64,000 nucleotides of DNA, from positions 2,480,001 to 2,544,000 of the forward strand of contig NZ_JASZYB010000001.1 of NCBI RefSeq assembly GCF_030317205.1. Direction: 5' to 3'. Source of the stretch: Variovorax sp. J2L1-78 (GTDB taxonomy: Bacteria > Pseudomonadota > Gammaproteobacteria > Burkholderiales > Burkholderiaceae_C). Numbering within the stretch: position 1 is the first letter of the stretch; the number at the start of each line of letters is the position of its first letter. Shown piece by piece: positions 16,576 through 25,871 of this stretch. The notes beneath the pieces are model-generated. The model made no database searches. It had not been told where the DNA came from and was given only the letters and a program-made list of their open reading frames with translations. The translations under genes were made by a program, and so were the position numbers.

Positions 16576-18381
16576 TCAGGCCGCCGGCTGCACGTTGCGC
16601 AGCTTGATGTGCAGTTCGCGCAATTGCTTCTCGTCGACCGGGCTCGGCGCCTGCGTCAGCAGGTCCTGCGCGCGCTGGGTCTTGGGGAAGGCGATCACGT
16701 CGCGGATCGACTCGGCGCCGGTCATCAGCATCACCAGGCGGTCCAGGCCGATGGCGATGCCGCCGTGCGGCGGCGCGCCGTACTGCAGCGCGTCGAGCAG
16801 GAAGCCGAACTTGAGCTGTGCGTCCTCGGCGCTGATCTTGAGCGCGCGGAACACCTTGCTCTGCACCTCTTCGCGGTGGATACGCACCGAGCCGCCACCC
16901 ATCTCGATGCCGTTCAGCACCATGTCATAAGCCTTGGCAATGCACTTCTCGGGGGCCGTGTCCATGAGGTCTTCATGGCCGTCCTTCGGCGCGGTGAACG
17001 GATGGTGCACGGCCGACCAGCGCTGGCCTTCCTCGTCGAACTCGAACATCGGGAAGTCGACCACCCAGAGCGGTGCCCAGCGGTCGTCGAACAGGCCGGC
17101 CTTCTTGCCGAAGGCGCTGTGACCGATCTTCACGCGCAGCGCGCCCATGGCGTCGTTCACGACCTTTTCCTTGTCGGCACCGAAGAACAGGATGTCGCCG
17201 TTGCGGGCGCCGGTGCGCGCGATGATCTCGGCGAGCGTGGCGTCGTCGAGGTTCTTGACGATCGGGCTCTGCAGGCCTTCGCGGCCGGCGGCCGCGTCGT
17301 TGACCTTGATGTAGGCCAGGCCCTTGGCGCCGTAGATCTTGACGAACTCCTGGTAGGCGTCGATCTCGCCGCGCGACAGGCCGCCTTCGGCACCGCCGCC
17401 CGGCACGCGCAGCGCCACGACACGGCCGTCCTTCATCGTCGCAGCGTTGGAGAACACCTTGAACTCGACGCGCTTCATCAGCTCGGTGAGTTCGGTGAAT
17501 TCGAGCTTCACGCGCAGGTCGGGCTTGTCCGAGCCGTACTTGAACATCGCGTCGCCGTACGTCATGGTCGGGAACACCGGCAGGTCGATGCCCGCGGCAT
17601 TGCGGAACACGTTGCGGATCATGCCCTCGAACATTTCGCGGATCTCTTCTTCGGCGAGGAAGGAGGTCTCGATGTCGATCTGGGTGAACTCGGGCTGGCG
17701 ATCGGCGCGCAGGTCTTCGTCGCGGAAGCACTTCACGATCTGGTAGTAGCGGTCGTAGCCGGCCACCATCAGGAGCTGCTTGAAGAGCTGCGGCGACTGC
17801 GGCAGCGCGAAGAAGCTGCCGTCGTGCACGCGGCTGGGCACCAGGTAGTCACGCGCGCCTTCGGGCGTCGACTTGCCGAGCATGGGCGTCTCGATGTCGA
17901 TGAAGCCGTTGGCATCGAGGAACTTGCGCGTTTCCATCGTGACCTTGTAGCGCAGCATCATGTTGCGCTGCATCGCGGGGCGGCGCAGGTCGAGCACGCG
18001 GTGCGTGAGGCGGGTGGTCTCCGACAGGTTGTCGTCGTCCAGCAGGAACGGCGGCGTGACCGACGGGTTGAGCACCTTGAGCTCGTGGCACAGCACTTCG
18101 ATCTTGCCGCTCTTGAGGCTGTCGTTGGTCGTGCCTTCGGGGCGCGCGCGAACGAGGCCCTTGATCTGCACGCAGAACTCGTTGCGCAGGTCCTCGGCGA
18201 CGGCGAAGGTACTGGCGCGGTCGGGATCGCACACCACCTGCACGTAGCCTTCACGGTCGCGCACGTCGACGAAGATCACGCCGCCGTGGTCGCGCCGGCG
18301 GTTGACCCAGCCGCACAGGGTGACGGTTTCGCCCATGAGGGCTTCGGTCACGAGACCGCAATAGTGAGAACGCATGGCCAT
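16576..18381 (-). CDS. aspS: Aspartyl-tRNA synthetase
   Basis: A 601-residue class II synthetase of bacterial type. The N-terminal OB-fold anticodon-binding domain has [20 protein letters not shown]; the class II motifs are visible as [36 protein letters not shown] (motif 2) and [13 protein letters not shown] (motif 3); the bacterial GAD insertion is around residues 290-420. It charges tRNA-Asp. A DUF502 gene lies upstream 30 bases away on the same strand, and an FmdB-like gene before it. The DRA-QPEFTQ region does not allow discriminating and non-discriminating forms to be told apart by eye. Confidence 0.97.
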   Translation of the reverse strand: MAMRSHYCGLVTEALMGETVTLCGWVNRRRDHGGVIFVDVRDREGYVQVVCDPDRASTFAVAEDLRNEFCVQIKGLVRARPEGTTNDSLKSGKIEVLCHELKVLNPSVTPPFLLDDDNLSETTRLTHRVLDLRRPAMQRNMMLRYKVTMETRKFLDANGFIDIETPMLGKSTPEGARDYLVPSRVHDGSFFALPQSPQLFKQLLMVAGYDRYYQIVKCFRDEDLRADRQPEFTQIDIETSFLAEEEIREMFEGMIRNVFRNAAGIDLPVFPTMTYGDAMFKYGSDKPDLRVKLEFTELTELMKRVEFKVFSNAATMKDGRVVALRVPGGGAEGGLSRGEIDAYQEFVKIYGAKGLAYIKVNDAAAGREGLQSPIVKNLDDATLAEIIARTGARNGDILFFGADKEKVVNDAMGALRVKIGHSAFGKKAGLFDDRWAPLWVVDFPMFEFDEEGQRWSAVHHPFTAPKDGHEDLMDTAPEKCIAKAYDMVLNGIEMGGGSVRIHREEVQSKVFRALKISAEDAQLKFGFLLDALQYGAPPHGGIAIGLDRLVMLMTGAESIRDVIAFPKTQRAQDLLTQAPSPVDEKQLRELHIKLRNVQPAA

Positions 18382-18411
18382 AAGTCGATTCCGGCGCCAA
18401 GAGGGGGCGCG

Positions 18412-19035
18412 TTATTTGGGGGTTGCGAGGGTGGCCGGGCCGCCAGGAACGACCACGCCCATCGAGACGATGTACTTGAGCGCGTCGTCCACGCTCATCT
18501 TGAGTTCGATGCAGTCGCTGCGCTTGAGCATCACGAAGTAGCCGCCGGTGGGGTTCGGCGTGGTCGGCACGTAGACGCCGAGGAAGTCGCCGCCACCCAG
18601 GTGCTCGACCACGTCGGCGCCGGGCGTGCCGGTGACGAAGGCGATGGTCCAGACCCCTTCACGCGGCCACTGGACCAGCACCGCGGTGCGAAAGGCGTTG
18701 CCGTTCTCGGAGAACAGCGTGTCGGAGACCTGCTTCACGCTCGAATAGATCGAGCGCACCACCGGAATGCGCCGCACCACCGCGTCGCCCCAGCCCAGCA
18801 GGCGCTTGCCGACGAAGTTGCTGGCGATCGCGCCGACCACCAGCAGGATCGCCAGGGTGAACAGCACGCCCAGGCCGCGCACCCGGTGCTCGGTCAGCCA
18901 GCTCTGCCATTCCTCGGGCAGCAGCCAGAGGGTCTGGTCGAGCGTGCCGATGATCCAGTTGAGCACGCCCAGCGTGATGACCAGCGGCACGATGACCAGC
19001 AAGCCCGAGAGCAGCCATTTGCGCAGCGCGTGCAT
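18412..19035 (-). CDS. DUF502 family membrane protein
   Basis: A 207-residue protein with two membrane helices (about 6-28 and 55-77), then a conserved soluble domain with IPVVRSIYSSVKQVSDTLF and YVPTTPNPTGGYFVML segments, all typical of DUF502. Its function is not established. It lies between the FmdB-like zinc-ribbon gene (9 bases upstream) and aspS (30 bases downstream), a conserved trio in this family. Confidence 0.88.
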   Translation of the reverse strand: MHALRKWLLSGLLVIVPLVITLGVLNWIIGTLDQTLWLLPEEWQSWLTEHRVRGLGVLFTLAILLVVGAIASNFVGKRLLGWGDAVVRRIPVVRSIYSSVKQVSDTLFSENGNAFRTAVLVQWPREGVWTIAFVTGTPGADVVEHLGGGDFLGVYVPTTPNPTGGYFVMLKRSDCIELKMSVDDALKYIVSMGVVVPGGPATLATPK

Positions 19036-19044
19036 GGCGCCGCC

Positions 19045-19383
19045 TCAGTCGTTCTTGGCCGCCGGCGCGGGCGCGGGGGCCGGCGCGGGACTCGGGGCGG
19101 CCGCAGCCGGTGCGGGGGCCGGTGCCGGCGCCGCCGCACCGTCTGCCGGTTTGGCGGGGGTGGCCGCATCCGCCGCCGGGGCGGCGGTGGTCTTGCCGCC
19201 GCCGTCGCGGAAGTCGGTCACGTACCAGCCCGAGCCCTTGAGCTGGAAGCCGGCCGCCGTGACCTGTTTTTCGAATGCGCTCGCACCGCATGCCGGGCAC
19301 ACCGTGAGGGGGGCGTCGGACATTTTCTGCAACGCGTCTTTGGCAAAGCCGCAGGCGCTGCACTTGTAGGCGTAGATGGGCAT
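19045..19383 (-). CDS. FmdB-like zinc-ribbon protein with Ala/Pro-rich tail
   Basis: A 112-residue protein. Residues 1-45 form an FmdB/CxxC zinc ribbon: MPIYAYKCSACG, then VCPACGA, giving two CxxC pairs. After GWYVTDFRDGGGK the last 55 residues are almost only Ala, Pro, Gly and Asp, with repeated AP units. Function is unknown; related zinc ribbons are putative regulatory proteins. A consensus -10 (TATAAT) lies about 50 bases upstream, so this gene probably starts the FmdB-DUF502-aspS operon. Tail length is likely to vary between strains. Confidence 0.85.
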   Translation of the reverse strand: MPIYAYKCSACGFAKDALQKMSDAPLTVCPACGASAFEKQVTAAGFQLKGSGWYVTDFRDGGGKTTAAPAADAATPAKPADGAAAPAPAPAPAAAAPSPAPAPAPAPAAKND

Positions 19384-19434
19384 GGGATTGGGAGCGAAAA
19401 ATAGGCGGCGCAGCGGCCGCTCGCAAAGCCCATG

Positions 19435-19440
19435 ATTATA
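19435..19440 (-). promoter_or_regulatory. Candidate -10 element for the FmdB-DUF502-aspS operon
   Basis: TATAAT reads on the minus strand here, about 52 bases upstream of the FmdB-like start. The -35 position is occupied by the GC-rich hairpin at the end of the symporter gene, so no good -35 is visible. Confidence 0.45.
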
Positions 19441-19444
19441 GGGT

Positions 19445-19478
19445 CGCTCCCCAGGAGCGCCCCGCCCTTCAGGCGGGG
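19445..19478 (-). terminator. Double hairpin at the 3' end of the symporter gene
   Basis: Two adjacent stems: 19460-19466/19472-19478 (7 GC pairs; the loop contains the symporter stop codon) and 19445-19450/19454-19459 (CGCTCC/GGAGCG). There is no U tract, so this may be a weak or Rho-assisted end or an mRNA-stabilising structure between the symporter and FmdB genes. Confidence 0.45.
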
Positions 19479-20917
19479 TCGACGGCCAGCGGCCGGTGCG
19501 GCGTGTGCGTATTGGCCACCCACTGCGGCGCCAGCGAACCGGCCACCATGCCCACGAAGGCAGCCAGCACGCCGGCCAACTGGGCCGGGAACTCGGCGCT
19601 CCAGGGCAGGGCCAGGAACAGCAGCCAGGTGCCGATGCCCAGCACCACGGCCGCCATCGCCCCCTGGGTGGTGGCGCGCTTCCAGTACAACCCGCACACC
19701 AGCGGCACGAAGGCACCCACCAGCGGCACCTGGTAGGCGCCCGACACCAGCTCGTAGATCGGCGTGCCCTGCATGCGGATCGCGTAGGCCAGCACCGCGG
19801 CGCTGAAGACCAGCACGGTCACGCGCATGGTCAGCAGGTTCTCCCGGTCGGTGCCGGCGGGCCTGAACTGGCGCCAGATGTTCTCGGTGAAGGTGACGCT
19901 GGGGGCCAGCAGCGTGGCCGAGGCGGTCGACTTGATGGCCGAGAGCAGCGCGCCGAAGAACAGCACCTGCATCACGAAGGGCATCTTCTCGAGCACCAGC
20001 GTGGGAAGCACCTTCTGCGGGTCGTCCTTGAGCAGCGTCGCGGTCTGCTCCGGCATGATCAGCAGCGCGCTGGCGACCAGGAACATGGGAACGAAGGCGA
20101 ACAGGATGTACGCGATGCCCCCGATCACCGGTCCGCGCGTGGCCGCCTTCACGCTGTTGGCGGACATCACGCGCTGGAACACGTCCTGCTGGGGAATCGA
20201 GCCCAGCATCATGGTGATGGCCGCGGCGAAGAAGAACACCATGTCCTTGTAGTTCGGCTCGGGCCAGAACTTGAAGAGGTCCTTGCTGACCGCGAAGGCC
20301 ACCACCTTGTCGGCGCCGCCGGCCATCTGCCCGGCGAAGACGGCGATCACCGTCAGCCCGACGACCAGGATGATCATCTGGATGAAGTCGGTCACGGCCA
20401 CCGACCACATGCCGCCGAACAGCGTGTACGCCAGGATCGACACCACGCCGATCACCATGCCGACCGGCACGCTGACGGCGCCGGCGGACAGCACGTTGAA
20501 CACCAGCCCCAGCGCGGTGACCTGCGCCGACACCCATCCTAAGTAGCTCAGCATGATGATGAGCGAGCAGGCCACCTCGACCACGCGGCCGTAGCGCTCG
20601 CGGTAGTAGTCGCTGATGGTCAGCAGGGTCATGCGGTAGAGCTTGCCCGCGAAGAACAGGCCCACCAGGATCAGGCAGGTGCCCGCGCCGAAGGGGTCCT
20701 CGATCACGCCGTGCAGCCCGCCCTCGATGAACTTGGCCGGGATGCCCAGCACCGTTTCGGAGCCGAACCAGGTGGCGAAGGTGGTCGTGACGATCATGAA
20801 GAGCGGCAGGTGCCGCCCGGCGATCGCGAAGTCGGTGGTGTTCTTGACCCGCTTGGCCGCGTACAGGCCGATGGCGATCGTGAACAGCAGATAGACGATG
20901 ACCAGGGTCAACAGCAC
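19469..20917 (-). CDS. Sodium:solute symporter (SSS family)
   Basis: A 482-residue protein with about 13 membrane helices. SSS-family features include the first-helix segment YLLFTIAIGLYAAKRVKNTTDFAIAGR, TTTFATWFGSETVLG, and SAIKSTASATLLAPS. It couples sodium entry to uptake of an organic solute (for example proline, pantothenate, acetate or a sugar); the substrate cannot be read from sequence. It is last in the run that includes ubiB, 45 bases downstream of it, but a functional tie to ubiquinone is not obvious. Confidence 0.9.
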   Translation of the reverse strand: MLLTLVIVYLLFTIAIGLYAAKRVKNTTDFAIAGRHLPLFMIVTTTFATWFGSETVLGIPAKFIEGGLHGVIEDPFGAGTCLILVGLFFAGKLYRMTLLTISDYYRERYGRVVEVACSLIIMLSYLGWVSAQVTALGLVFNVLSAGAVSVPVGMVIGVVSILAYTLFGGMWSVAVTDFIQMIILVVGLTVIAVFAGQMAGGADKVVAFAVSKDLFKFWPEPNYKDMVFFFAAAITMMLGSIPQQDVFQRVMSANSVKAATRGPVIGGIAYILFAFVPMFLVASALLIMPEQTATLLKDDPQKVLPTLVLEKMPFVMQVLFFGALLSAIKSTASATLLAPSVTFTENIWRQFRPAGTDRENLLTMRVTVLVFSAAVLAYAIRMQGTPIYELVSGAYQVPLVGAFVPLVCGLYWKRATTQGAMAAVVLGIGTWLLFLALPWSAEFPAQLAGVLAAFVGMVAGSLAPQWVANTHTPHRPLAVDPA

Positions 20918-20962
20918 GACGGACTCTCCTCGTTGATCAATCCGGCGGCGGCCGGTGGGGGC

Positions 20963-22528
20963 TCAGAACAGGCGGATGCGGACCACGGCCTGCATCACGA
21001 TCAGACCCAATACAAAACCTATGCCAACCGCGATCACGATCTGCAGCAGGCGGTTGGTGCGCTTCTGCGCGGCCAGCAGTTCCAGCAGCTCGCGGCGGTG
21101 GTCGGCCGGCCGGTTCTCCAGGAATTCATGCAGCAAGCGCGGGAACTGGGGCAGCAGCTTGGCGTAGCGCGGCGCCTCGGCGCGCAGCTGCGCGAACAGC
21201 CGCTTCGGGCCGATCTGGTCGATCATCCACTTCTCGAGAAACGGTTTCGCCGTGGCCCACAGGTCGAGTTCGGGATCGAGCTGGCGCCCGAGCCCTTCGA
21301 TGTTGAGCAGCGTCTTCTGCAGCAGCACCAGTTGCGGCTGGATCTCGACGTGGAAGCGGCGCGAGGTCTGGAACAGGCGCATCAGCACCATGCCCAGCGA
21401 AATCTCCTTGAGCGGACGGTCGAAGTACGGCTCGCACACGGTGCGGATCGCCGCTTCGAGCTCGTCGATGCGCGTGCCCTCGGGCACCCAGCCGCTCTCC
21501 AGGTGCAGTTCGGCCACGCGCTTGTAGTCGCGCCGGAAGAAGGCGACGAAGTTCTGCGCCAGGTATTCCTTGTCGCTCTCGGTGAGCGTGCCCACGATGC
21601 CGAAGTCGAGCGAGATGTAGCGCCCGAAGGTGGCCGGCGCTAGGCTGACCTGGATGTTGCCCGGGTGCATGTCGGCGTGGAAGAAGCCGTCGCGGAACAC
21701 CTGGGTGAAGAAGATGGTGACGCCGTCGCGCGCCAGCTTCGGGATGTCGACGCCGGCGGCACGCAGCCGGTCGAGCTGGGCGATCGGCACGCCGTGCATG
21801 CGTTCCATCACCATCACCTCGGGGTGGCAGAAGTCCCAGAACATCTCGGGGATCATCACCAGCTCGAGCTTCTCCATGTTGCGGCGCAGCTGCGCGGCAT
21901 TGGCGGCCTCGCGCACCAGGTCGAGTTCGTCGTGCAGGTACTTGTCGAACTCGGCCACCACCTCGCGGGGCTTCAGGCGCTTGCCGTCGGCCGACAGGTT
22001 CTCGACCCAGCCGGCCATCATCTTCATGAGGGCCAGGTCTTTTTCCATGACGACGCGCATGCCGGGGCGCAGCACCTTCACGGCCACATCGCGCACGATG
22101 CCCTGGCGGTCGCGGATGGTGGCGAAGTGCACCTGTGCGATCGATGCGCTGGCCACCGGCGTCTCGTCGAACTGCACGAAGATCTCGGCGACCGGCCGGC
22201 GGAAGGCGCGCTCGATGGTCGCGATCGCGATGGACGACGGGAAGGGCGGCACGCGGTCCTGCAACCAGGCCAGTTCGTCGGCGATGTCGGGCGGTAGCAG
22301 GTCGCGCCGGGTCGACAGCACCTGGCCGAACTTCACGAAGATGGGGCCGAGCCGCTCCAACGCCTCGCGCAGCCGCTGGCCGCGCGGCGCATCGAGGTTG
22401 CGCCCGACCGAAACGATGCGGGCCACGATGCGAAGCCAGGGCTTCTGGAAGCTCGTGAGGACGAGCTCGTCCAGGCCGTAGCGCAGTGCGACCCAGACGA
22501 TGAAGGCGCCGCGGTACAGGCGGCTCAT
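20963..22528 (-). CDS. ubiB: Ubiquinone biosynthesis ATPase/kinase-like protein UbiB
   Basis: A 521-residue ADCK/UbiB atypical kinase-like protein. The family signature KFGQVLSTR (KxGQ motif, near residue 66), SIAQVHFA, the invariant Lys in [19 protein letters not shown] and LDFGIVG are all visible. Two C-terminal membrane helices (about 495-515) anchor it. UbiB is needed for ubiquinone biosynthesis and is thought to extract or present lipid intermediates to the Ubi complex. It overlaps the ubiJ stop by 4 bases (ATGA), and ubiE lies two genes further upstream. Confidence 0.96.
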   Translation of the reverse strand: MSRLYRGAFIVWVALRYGLDELVLTSFQKPWLRIVARIVSVGRNLDAPRGQRLREALERLGPIFVKFGQVLSTRRDLLPPDIADELAWLQDRVPPFPSSIAIATIERAFRRPVAEIFVQFDETPVASASIAQVHFATIRDRQGIVRDVAVKVLRPGMRVVMEKDLALMKMMAGWVENLSADGKRLKPREVVAEFDKYLHDELDLVREAANAAQLRRNMEKLELVMIPEMFWDFCHPEVMVMERMHGVPIAQLDRLRAAGVDIPKLARDGVTIFFTQVFRDGFFHADMHPGNIQVSLAPATFGRYISLDFGIVGTLTESDKEYLAQNFVAFFRRDYKRVAELHLESGWVPEGTRIDELEAAIRTVCEPYFDRPLKEISLGMVLMRLFQTSRRFHVEIQPQLVLLQKTLLNIEGLGRQLDPELDLWATAKPFLEKWMIDQIGPKRLFAQLRAEAPRYAKLLPQFPRLLHEFLENRPADHRRELLELLAAQKRTNRLLQIVIAVGIGFVLGLIVMQAVVRIRLF

Positions 22529-23082
22529 TCAGCGCTCGCGCCGCCGGAGCCCGGTTGTCCCGTCTTGCCGGCGGCGAACTGACGCACCGCGCCCGCCACC
22601 TTGCGCGCGACGCCCGCCACCGTGTGGGCTGGCACGTCGCCGATCAGGCGGGCCAGGTCGTCCTCGACATCCCAGCGCACGTGGTCGACCAGCCAGTTGA
22701 CCTCGGCCGCCAGCTGCACGTCGCCGACGATGCGCACCGTCGGCTTGTCGCCGCGCAGTGTGCTGCGTGCGATGTCCAGCGGCGACGCGTCGGCCACCAT
22801 CAGCGTGAGTTCGGGAATGGCGCCTTCGGGCGCCAGGTCGAGCAGCCCGGCGGGCGTCGCGATCAGGCGCATCGTGACGAAGCGCCATTCGAACTGCACC
22901 ACCCGGCCCTTCTGGCGCATCAGCCGCTGCTGGGCTTCGGGCTCCTGCTGCAGCACATGGTTCAGGAACAGGACCGCGCGATGCTGGATCTCGTGGACCG
23001 CCCAGGCGGGCGGCTGCAGGCGGCTGCCGATGCGCTCGAACAAGCCGTCGAGAAAAGAAAAAGGGGACGATGGTGTGGCCAT
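22525..23082 (-). CDS. ubiJ: SCP2-domain ubiquinone accessory protein UbiJ
   Basis: A 185-residue soluble protein with an SCP2 sterol/lipid-carrier-like domain (about 15-115; [32 protein letters not shown]) and a C-terminal region with [19 protein letters not shown]. In E. coli, UbiJ binds the polyprenyl tails of ubiquinone intermediates and organises the Ubi complex with UbiK. Position between ubiE and ubiB, with a 4-base overlap to ubiB, supports the call despite low sequence conservation. Confidence 0.85.
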   Translation of the reverse strand: MATPSSPFSFLDGLFERIGSRLQPPAWAVHEIQHRAVLFLNHVLQQEPEAQQRLMRQKGRVVQFEWRFVTMRLIATPAGLLDLAPEGAIPELTLMVADASPLDIARSTLRGDKPTVRIVGDVQLAAEVNWLVDHVRWDVEDDLARLIGDVPAHTVAGVARKVAGAVRQFAAGKTGQPGSGGASAE

Positions 23083-23133
23083 GTCCCCATTATCGATGGC
23101 GCCGACGGCCCCTTGCCGCCGGACAGCGCCGCT

Positions 23134-24159
23134 TTACTGCAGCGCCTGCACGCCCGCGACCACCCAGCCGCCGCGGCCATCCGTCGGCTTGGTCATGTTC
23201 CAGACCTCGCGGAACGGGCTCGGACCGGCCGAGGCGTCCTCGCGAATCATCCCGGAGAACTCGACGCTGGCCATGTAGGCGTCGGGCAGCTCCTCGATGC
23301 CGAGCAGTTGTGCGTCGAGCATCACGACCTCGGTCTTGTTCGGCTGGCCGCCGGTGTGCGTCTCGCGCTCGGCGAGCTGGGCGCGGATCTCGCCGACCAT
23401 CGCGTCGGTCATCATCGAGCGCAGCATGGTGATGTCGGAACGGTCCCAGGCGTCCTGCAGGGTGACGAAGTTGCGCTTCGCCGCACCCAGGAAGCCGTCG
23501 ACATCGAAGCCCGCGGGGATGCCCCAGGACTGCGCGCCGCTCAGCGCGGAGCCGATCATGCTGCCGCCCGCGGCCCCCGCGGCGCCGGCCATGGAGGAAC
23601 CACTGTTGCGCTCAGGCGTCGCATCGAAGGCCGCCGTGTTGCTTTCCCAGGGGCGCGCCGAGGCGTCGTTGCCGACCTTGGCCGGGCTGTACTGCGCCGG
23701 CGTGGCGGCGTCCGAGGGCGATGCGCCCGCACCCTGGAAGGCAAAGCCGCCCTGGTTGCTGCGCGGCGCGTTGTTGCGGCGTGCCGCAAAGACGCGCCAG
23801 GCGACCACGGCTGCCAGCACGAGCAAGCCGATCAGCAGGATGTTGCCGAAGCCGGCACCGAGGCCGAGCGAGTGCGCGAGCCAGGCCAGGCCCAGGCCCG
23901 CGGCGAGGCCGCCGAGCATCGCGCCCCAGGGGCGCTTCGGTGCGGCAGCAGCGGCCGGCGTGCCGGGTCGCGCCGCCGGGTTGGCGTTCTGCGCCGGTGT
24001 GGCCGGCGTGGCCTGGTTGGCCGGCGGCGTCGCCTGCCGCTGGGTCACGTTGCCCGACTGGCGACCGAAGGACTTGCCGCCACCGATGCGGGCCGCGTCG
24101 GCGTGCACGCTCGCCAGGGCCAGCACGCAGACCAGGAAAAGGGATCCCAACTTCTTCAT
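23134..24159 (-). CDS. Tim44-like domain protein
   Basis: A 341-residue protein. It has a signal peptide (MKKLGSLFLVCVLALASVHA), a Pro/Ala/Gln-rich low-complexity stretch (about 35-75), one or two membrane helices (about 78-125) and a C-terminal Tim44-like domain (about 200-341; FLGAAKRNFVTLQDAWDRSD, LDAQLLGIEELPDAYMASV). Bacterial Tim44-like proteins are membrane-associated with no settled function. It is inserted between ubiE and ubiJ, a placement shared by related betaproteobacteria. Confidence 0.85.
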   Translation of the reverse strand: MKKLGSLFLVCVLALASVHADAARIGGGKSFGRQSGNVTQRQATPPANQATPATPAQNANPAARPGTPAAAAAPKRPWGAMLGGLAAGLGLAWLAHSLGLGAGFGNILLIGLLVLAAVVAWRVFAARRNNAPRSNQGGFAFQGAGASPSDAATPAQYSPAKVGNDASARPWESNTAAFDATPERNSGSSMAGAAGAAGGSMIGSALSGAQSWGIPAGFDVDGFLGAAKRNFVTLQDAWDRSDITMLRSMMTDAMVGEIRAQLAERETHTGGQPNKTEVVMLDAQLLGIEELPDAYMASVEFSGMIREDASAGPSPFREVWNMTKPTDGRGGWVVAGVQALQ

Positions 24160-24193
24160 TTCATCTCCTCATGCGCGAAGGAACTCCGCGAAT

Positions 24194-24925
24194 TCAACAC
24201 TTGATTCCAACATGCAGGGCGACCACGCCGCCCGTCATGTTGTGATAGTCCACATGACCGAAACCACCCTCTTTCATGAGGGTCTTGAGCGCTTCCTGGC
24301 CAGGGTGCATCCGAATGGACTCGGCCAGGTAGCGATAGCTCGCGTCATCGCCGGCCACGGCCTTGCCCAGCCGCGGCAGCACCTTGAACGAATACCAGTC
24401 GTAGGCCTTCTTCAGCGGCTTCGCCACCTGCGAGAACTCCAGCACCAGCAGCTTGCCGTGGGGCTTGAGCACGCGGTTCATTTCCTTGAGCGCCACATCC
24501 TTGTGCGTCATGTTGCGCAGGCCGAAGGCCACGGTCACCACGTCGAAGTGGTTGTCCGGGAACGGCAGCTTCTCGGCGTCACACACCATCGTCGGCAGCG
24601 ACACGCCGGCATCGAGCAGCCGGTCGCGGCCGGTGCGCAGCATGGCTTCGTTGATGTCGGTGTGCACGACCTGCCCGCTGGCGCCCACCTTCTTCGCGAA
24701 GGCCAGCGCGAGGTCACCGGTGCCGCCGGCGATGTCGAGCACGCGCGAGCCCTCGCCCACGTTCGCGACCATCACGGTGTAGGCCTTCCAGGCGCGGTGC
24801 AACCCCATGGACATGAGGTCGTTCATGAGGTCGTAGCGCGTCGCGACCGAGTCGAAGACACCGCGCACGCGGCGCGCCTTCTCGCTCTCGTCGACGTTCT
24901 CGAATCCGAAGTGGGTGGTGCTCAT
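24194..24925 (-). CDS. ubiE: Ubiquinone/menaquinone C-methyltransferase UbiE
   Basis: A 243-residue SAM-dependent methyltransferase. UbiE signatures are seen: [25 protein letters not shown], the SAM loop [30 protein letters not shown] and the C-terminal [16 protein letters not shown]. It methylates the benzoquinol ring in ubiquinone synthesis. It is followed by the Tim44-like gene, ubiJ and ubiB on the same strand. Confidence 0.97.
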   Translation of the reverse strand: MSTTHFGFENVDESEKARRVRGVFDSVATRYDLMNDLMSMGLHRAWKAYTVMVANVGEGSRVLDIAGGTGDLALAFAKKVGASGQVVHTDINEAMLRTGRDRLLDAGVSLPTMVCDAEKLPFPDNHFDVVTVAFGLRNMTHKDVALKEMNRVLKPHGKLLVLEFSQVAKPLKKAYDWYSFKVLPRLGKAVAGDDASYRYLAESIRMHPGQEALKTLMKEGGFGHVDYHNMTGGVVALHVGIKC

Positions 24926-25008
24926 GGTTTTTCAGATGTTAGGTCGTTGGCGCCGGGATCGAGCGGACGACCCCGCTCGGACGCCGGGCTTTGGCGGGAG
25001 ATGGCGGC

Positions 25009-25431
25009 TCAGTGGCTGCCGCAGGCATGACCGCCTGCAGCAGCCGCAGGCACCATGGGGGCGTCGCGGTCGACGCCGGCGGCGCTCAGGCGGCGCTCGT
25101 ACTCGGCCCAGAGCTCGTCCTGCTTCTGGCCGAGTTCGTAGAGCAGGTTCCACGAGAAGATGCCGCTCTCGTGGCCGTCGGTGAAGACCGGCTTCACCGC
25201 ATAGTTGCCCACGGGCTCGAGTTCCAGCAGGCCGACGTTGCGCTTGCCGGTCTGCAGGATCTCCTGGCCCGGGCCGTGGCCCTGCACTTCGGCCGATGGC
25301 GAATAGATGCGCATCAGCTCGAAGGGGATGCGGAAGCTGGCGCCGTCGGAGAAGCCGACTTCCAGCACCTTCGACTTGTTGTGTACCGTGATCGATTGCG
25401 GCGTGGGGGCGCCGGCTTGCAGACCTGCCAT
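25009..25431 (-). CDS. DUF971 family protein
   Basis: A 140-residue protein; residues 10-110 form a DUF971 domain (SITVHNKSKVLEVGFSDG, IPFELMRIYSPSAEVQGH, YAVKPVFTDGHESGIFSW), the fold found at the N terminus of gamma-butyrobetaine hydroxylases. Alone it has no proven function. The C-terminal tail is Ala/Gly/His-rich with one Cys. AAAGGAC precedes the ATG, which shares one base with the stop of the HIT gene (TGATG), so the two are translationally linked. Confidence 0.85.
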   Translation of the reverse strand: MAGLQAGAPTPQSITVHNKSKVLEVGFSDGASFRIPFELMRIYSPSAEVQGHGPGQEILQTGKRNVGLLELEPVGNYAVKPVFTDGHESGIFSWNLLYELGQKQDELWAEYERRLSAAGVDRDAPMVPAAAAGGHACGSH

Positions 25432-25871
25432 CAGGATGTCCTTTTGCTGAGTGCCGCGATCATCGCAGCCTCGGCCGCCGGCAGTTGCACCCGCAGCGCG
25501 GCCTCCCTGTCGGCGTCGCGGTCTCGCCGCGCGGCCGCCCAGACCGGCGCGGGGAAATGCGTGTCCCACCTGTACCGCGCGATCACGTGCCAGTGCAGGT
25601 GCGGGACCATGTTGCCGAGCGCGGCGAGGTTGATCTTGGTGGGTGCCAGATGGTCGCGCAGGCATTGCTCCACCGTGGCCACCGCCTCCATGCACAGCAT
25701 GCGGTCGGCGGCGGACAGGTCGGAGAACTCCGCCACGTGCGCGTGCCAGACCACGCGGTAGAAGCCGGGGAAGCCCGCCTCCTCCGCATGGATGACACGG
25801 AACTCGGGTGCCTCGAACACCAGGCGCCCGCCGATGCTTTCGCAGAGGACGCAGCCCGCAAGCCTGGTCAC
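25431..25871 (-). CDS. HIT family protein
   Basis: A 146-residue histidine-triad nucleotide hydrolase/transferase-like protein. The triad HLHWHVI is near residue 97; CVLCESIGG at the N terminus is the common HIT entry. Such proteins hydrolyse nucleoside phosphoramidates or dinucleoside polyphosphates. I start at the GTG at 25871 ([11 protein letters not shown]), which overlaps the stop of the giant oxidoreductase (GTGA). The frame continues 19 codons upstream, but only into sequence coding for that oxidoreductase. Confidence 0.88.
   Translation of the reverse strand: MTRLAGCVLCESIGGRLVFEAPEFRVIHAEEAGFPGFYRVVWHAHVAEFSDLSAADRMLCMEAVATVEQCLRDHLAPTKINLAALGNMVPHLHWHVIARYRWDTHFPAPVWAAARRDRDADREAALRVQLPAAEAAMIAALSKRTS

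Noticed and set aside
16609..19404. Very long (931 codons) plus-strand frame opposite aspS and DUF502
   Set aside because: Antisense shadow of three well-supported genes; the translation is Ala/Val/His/Glu-rich with no domain.
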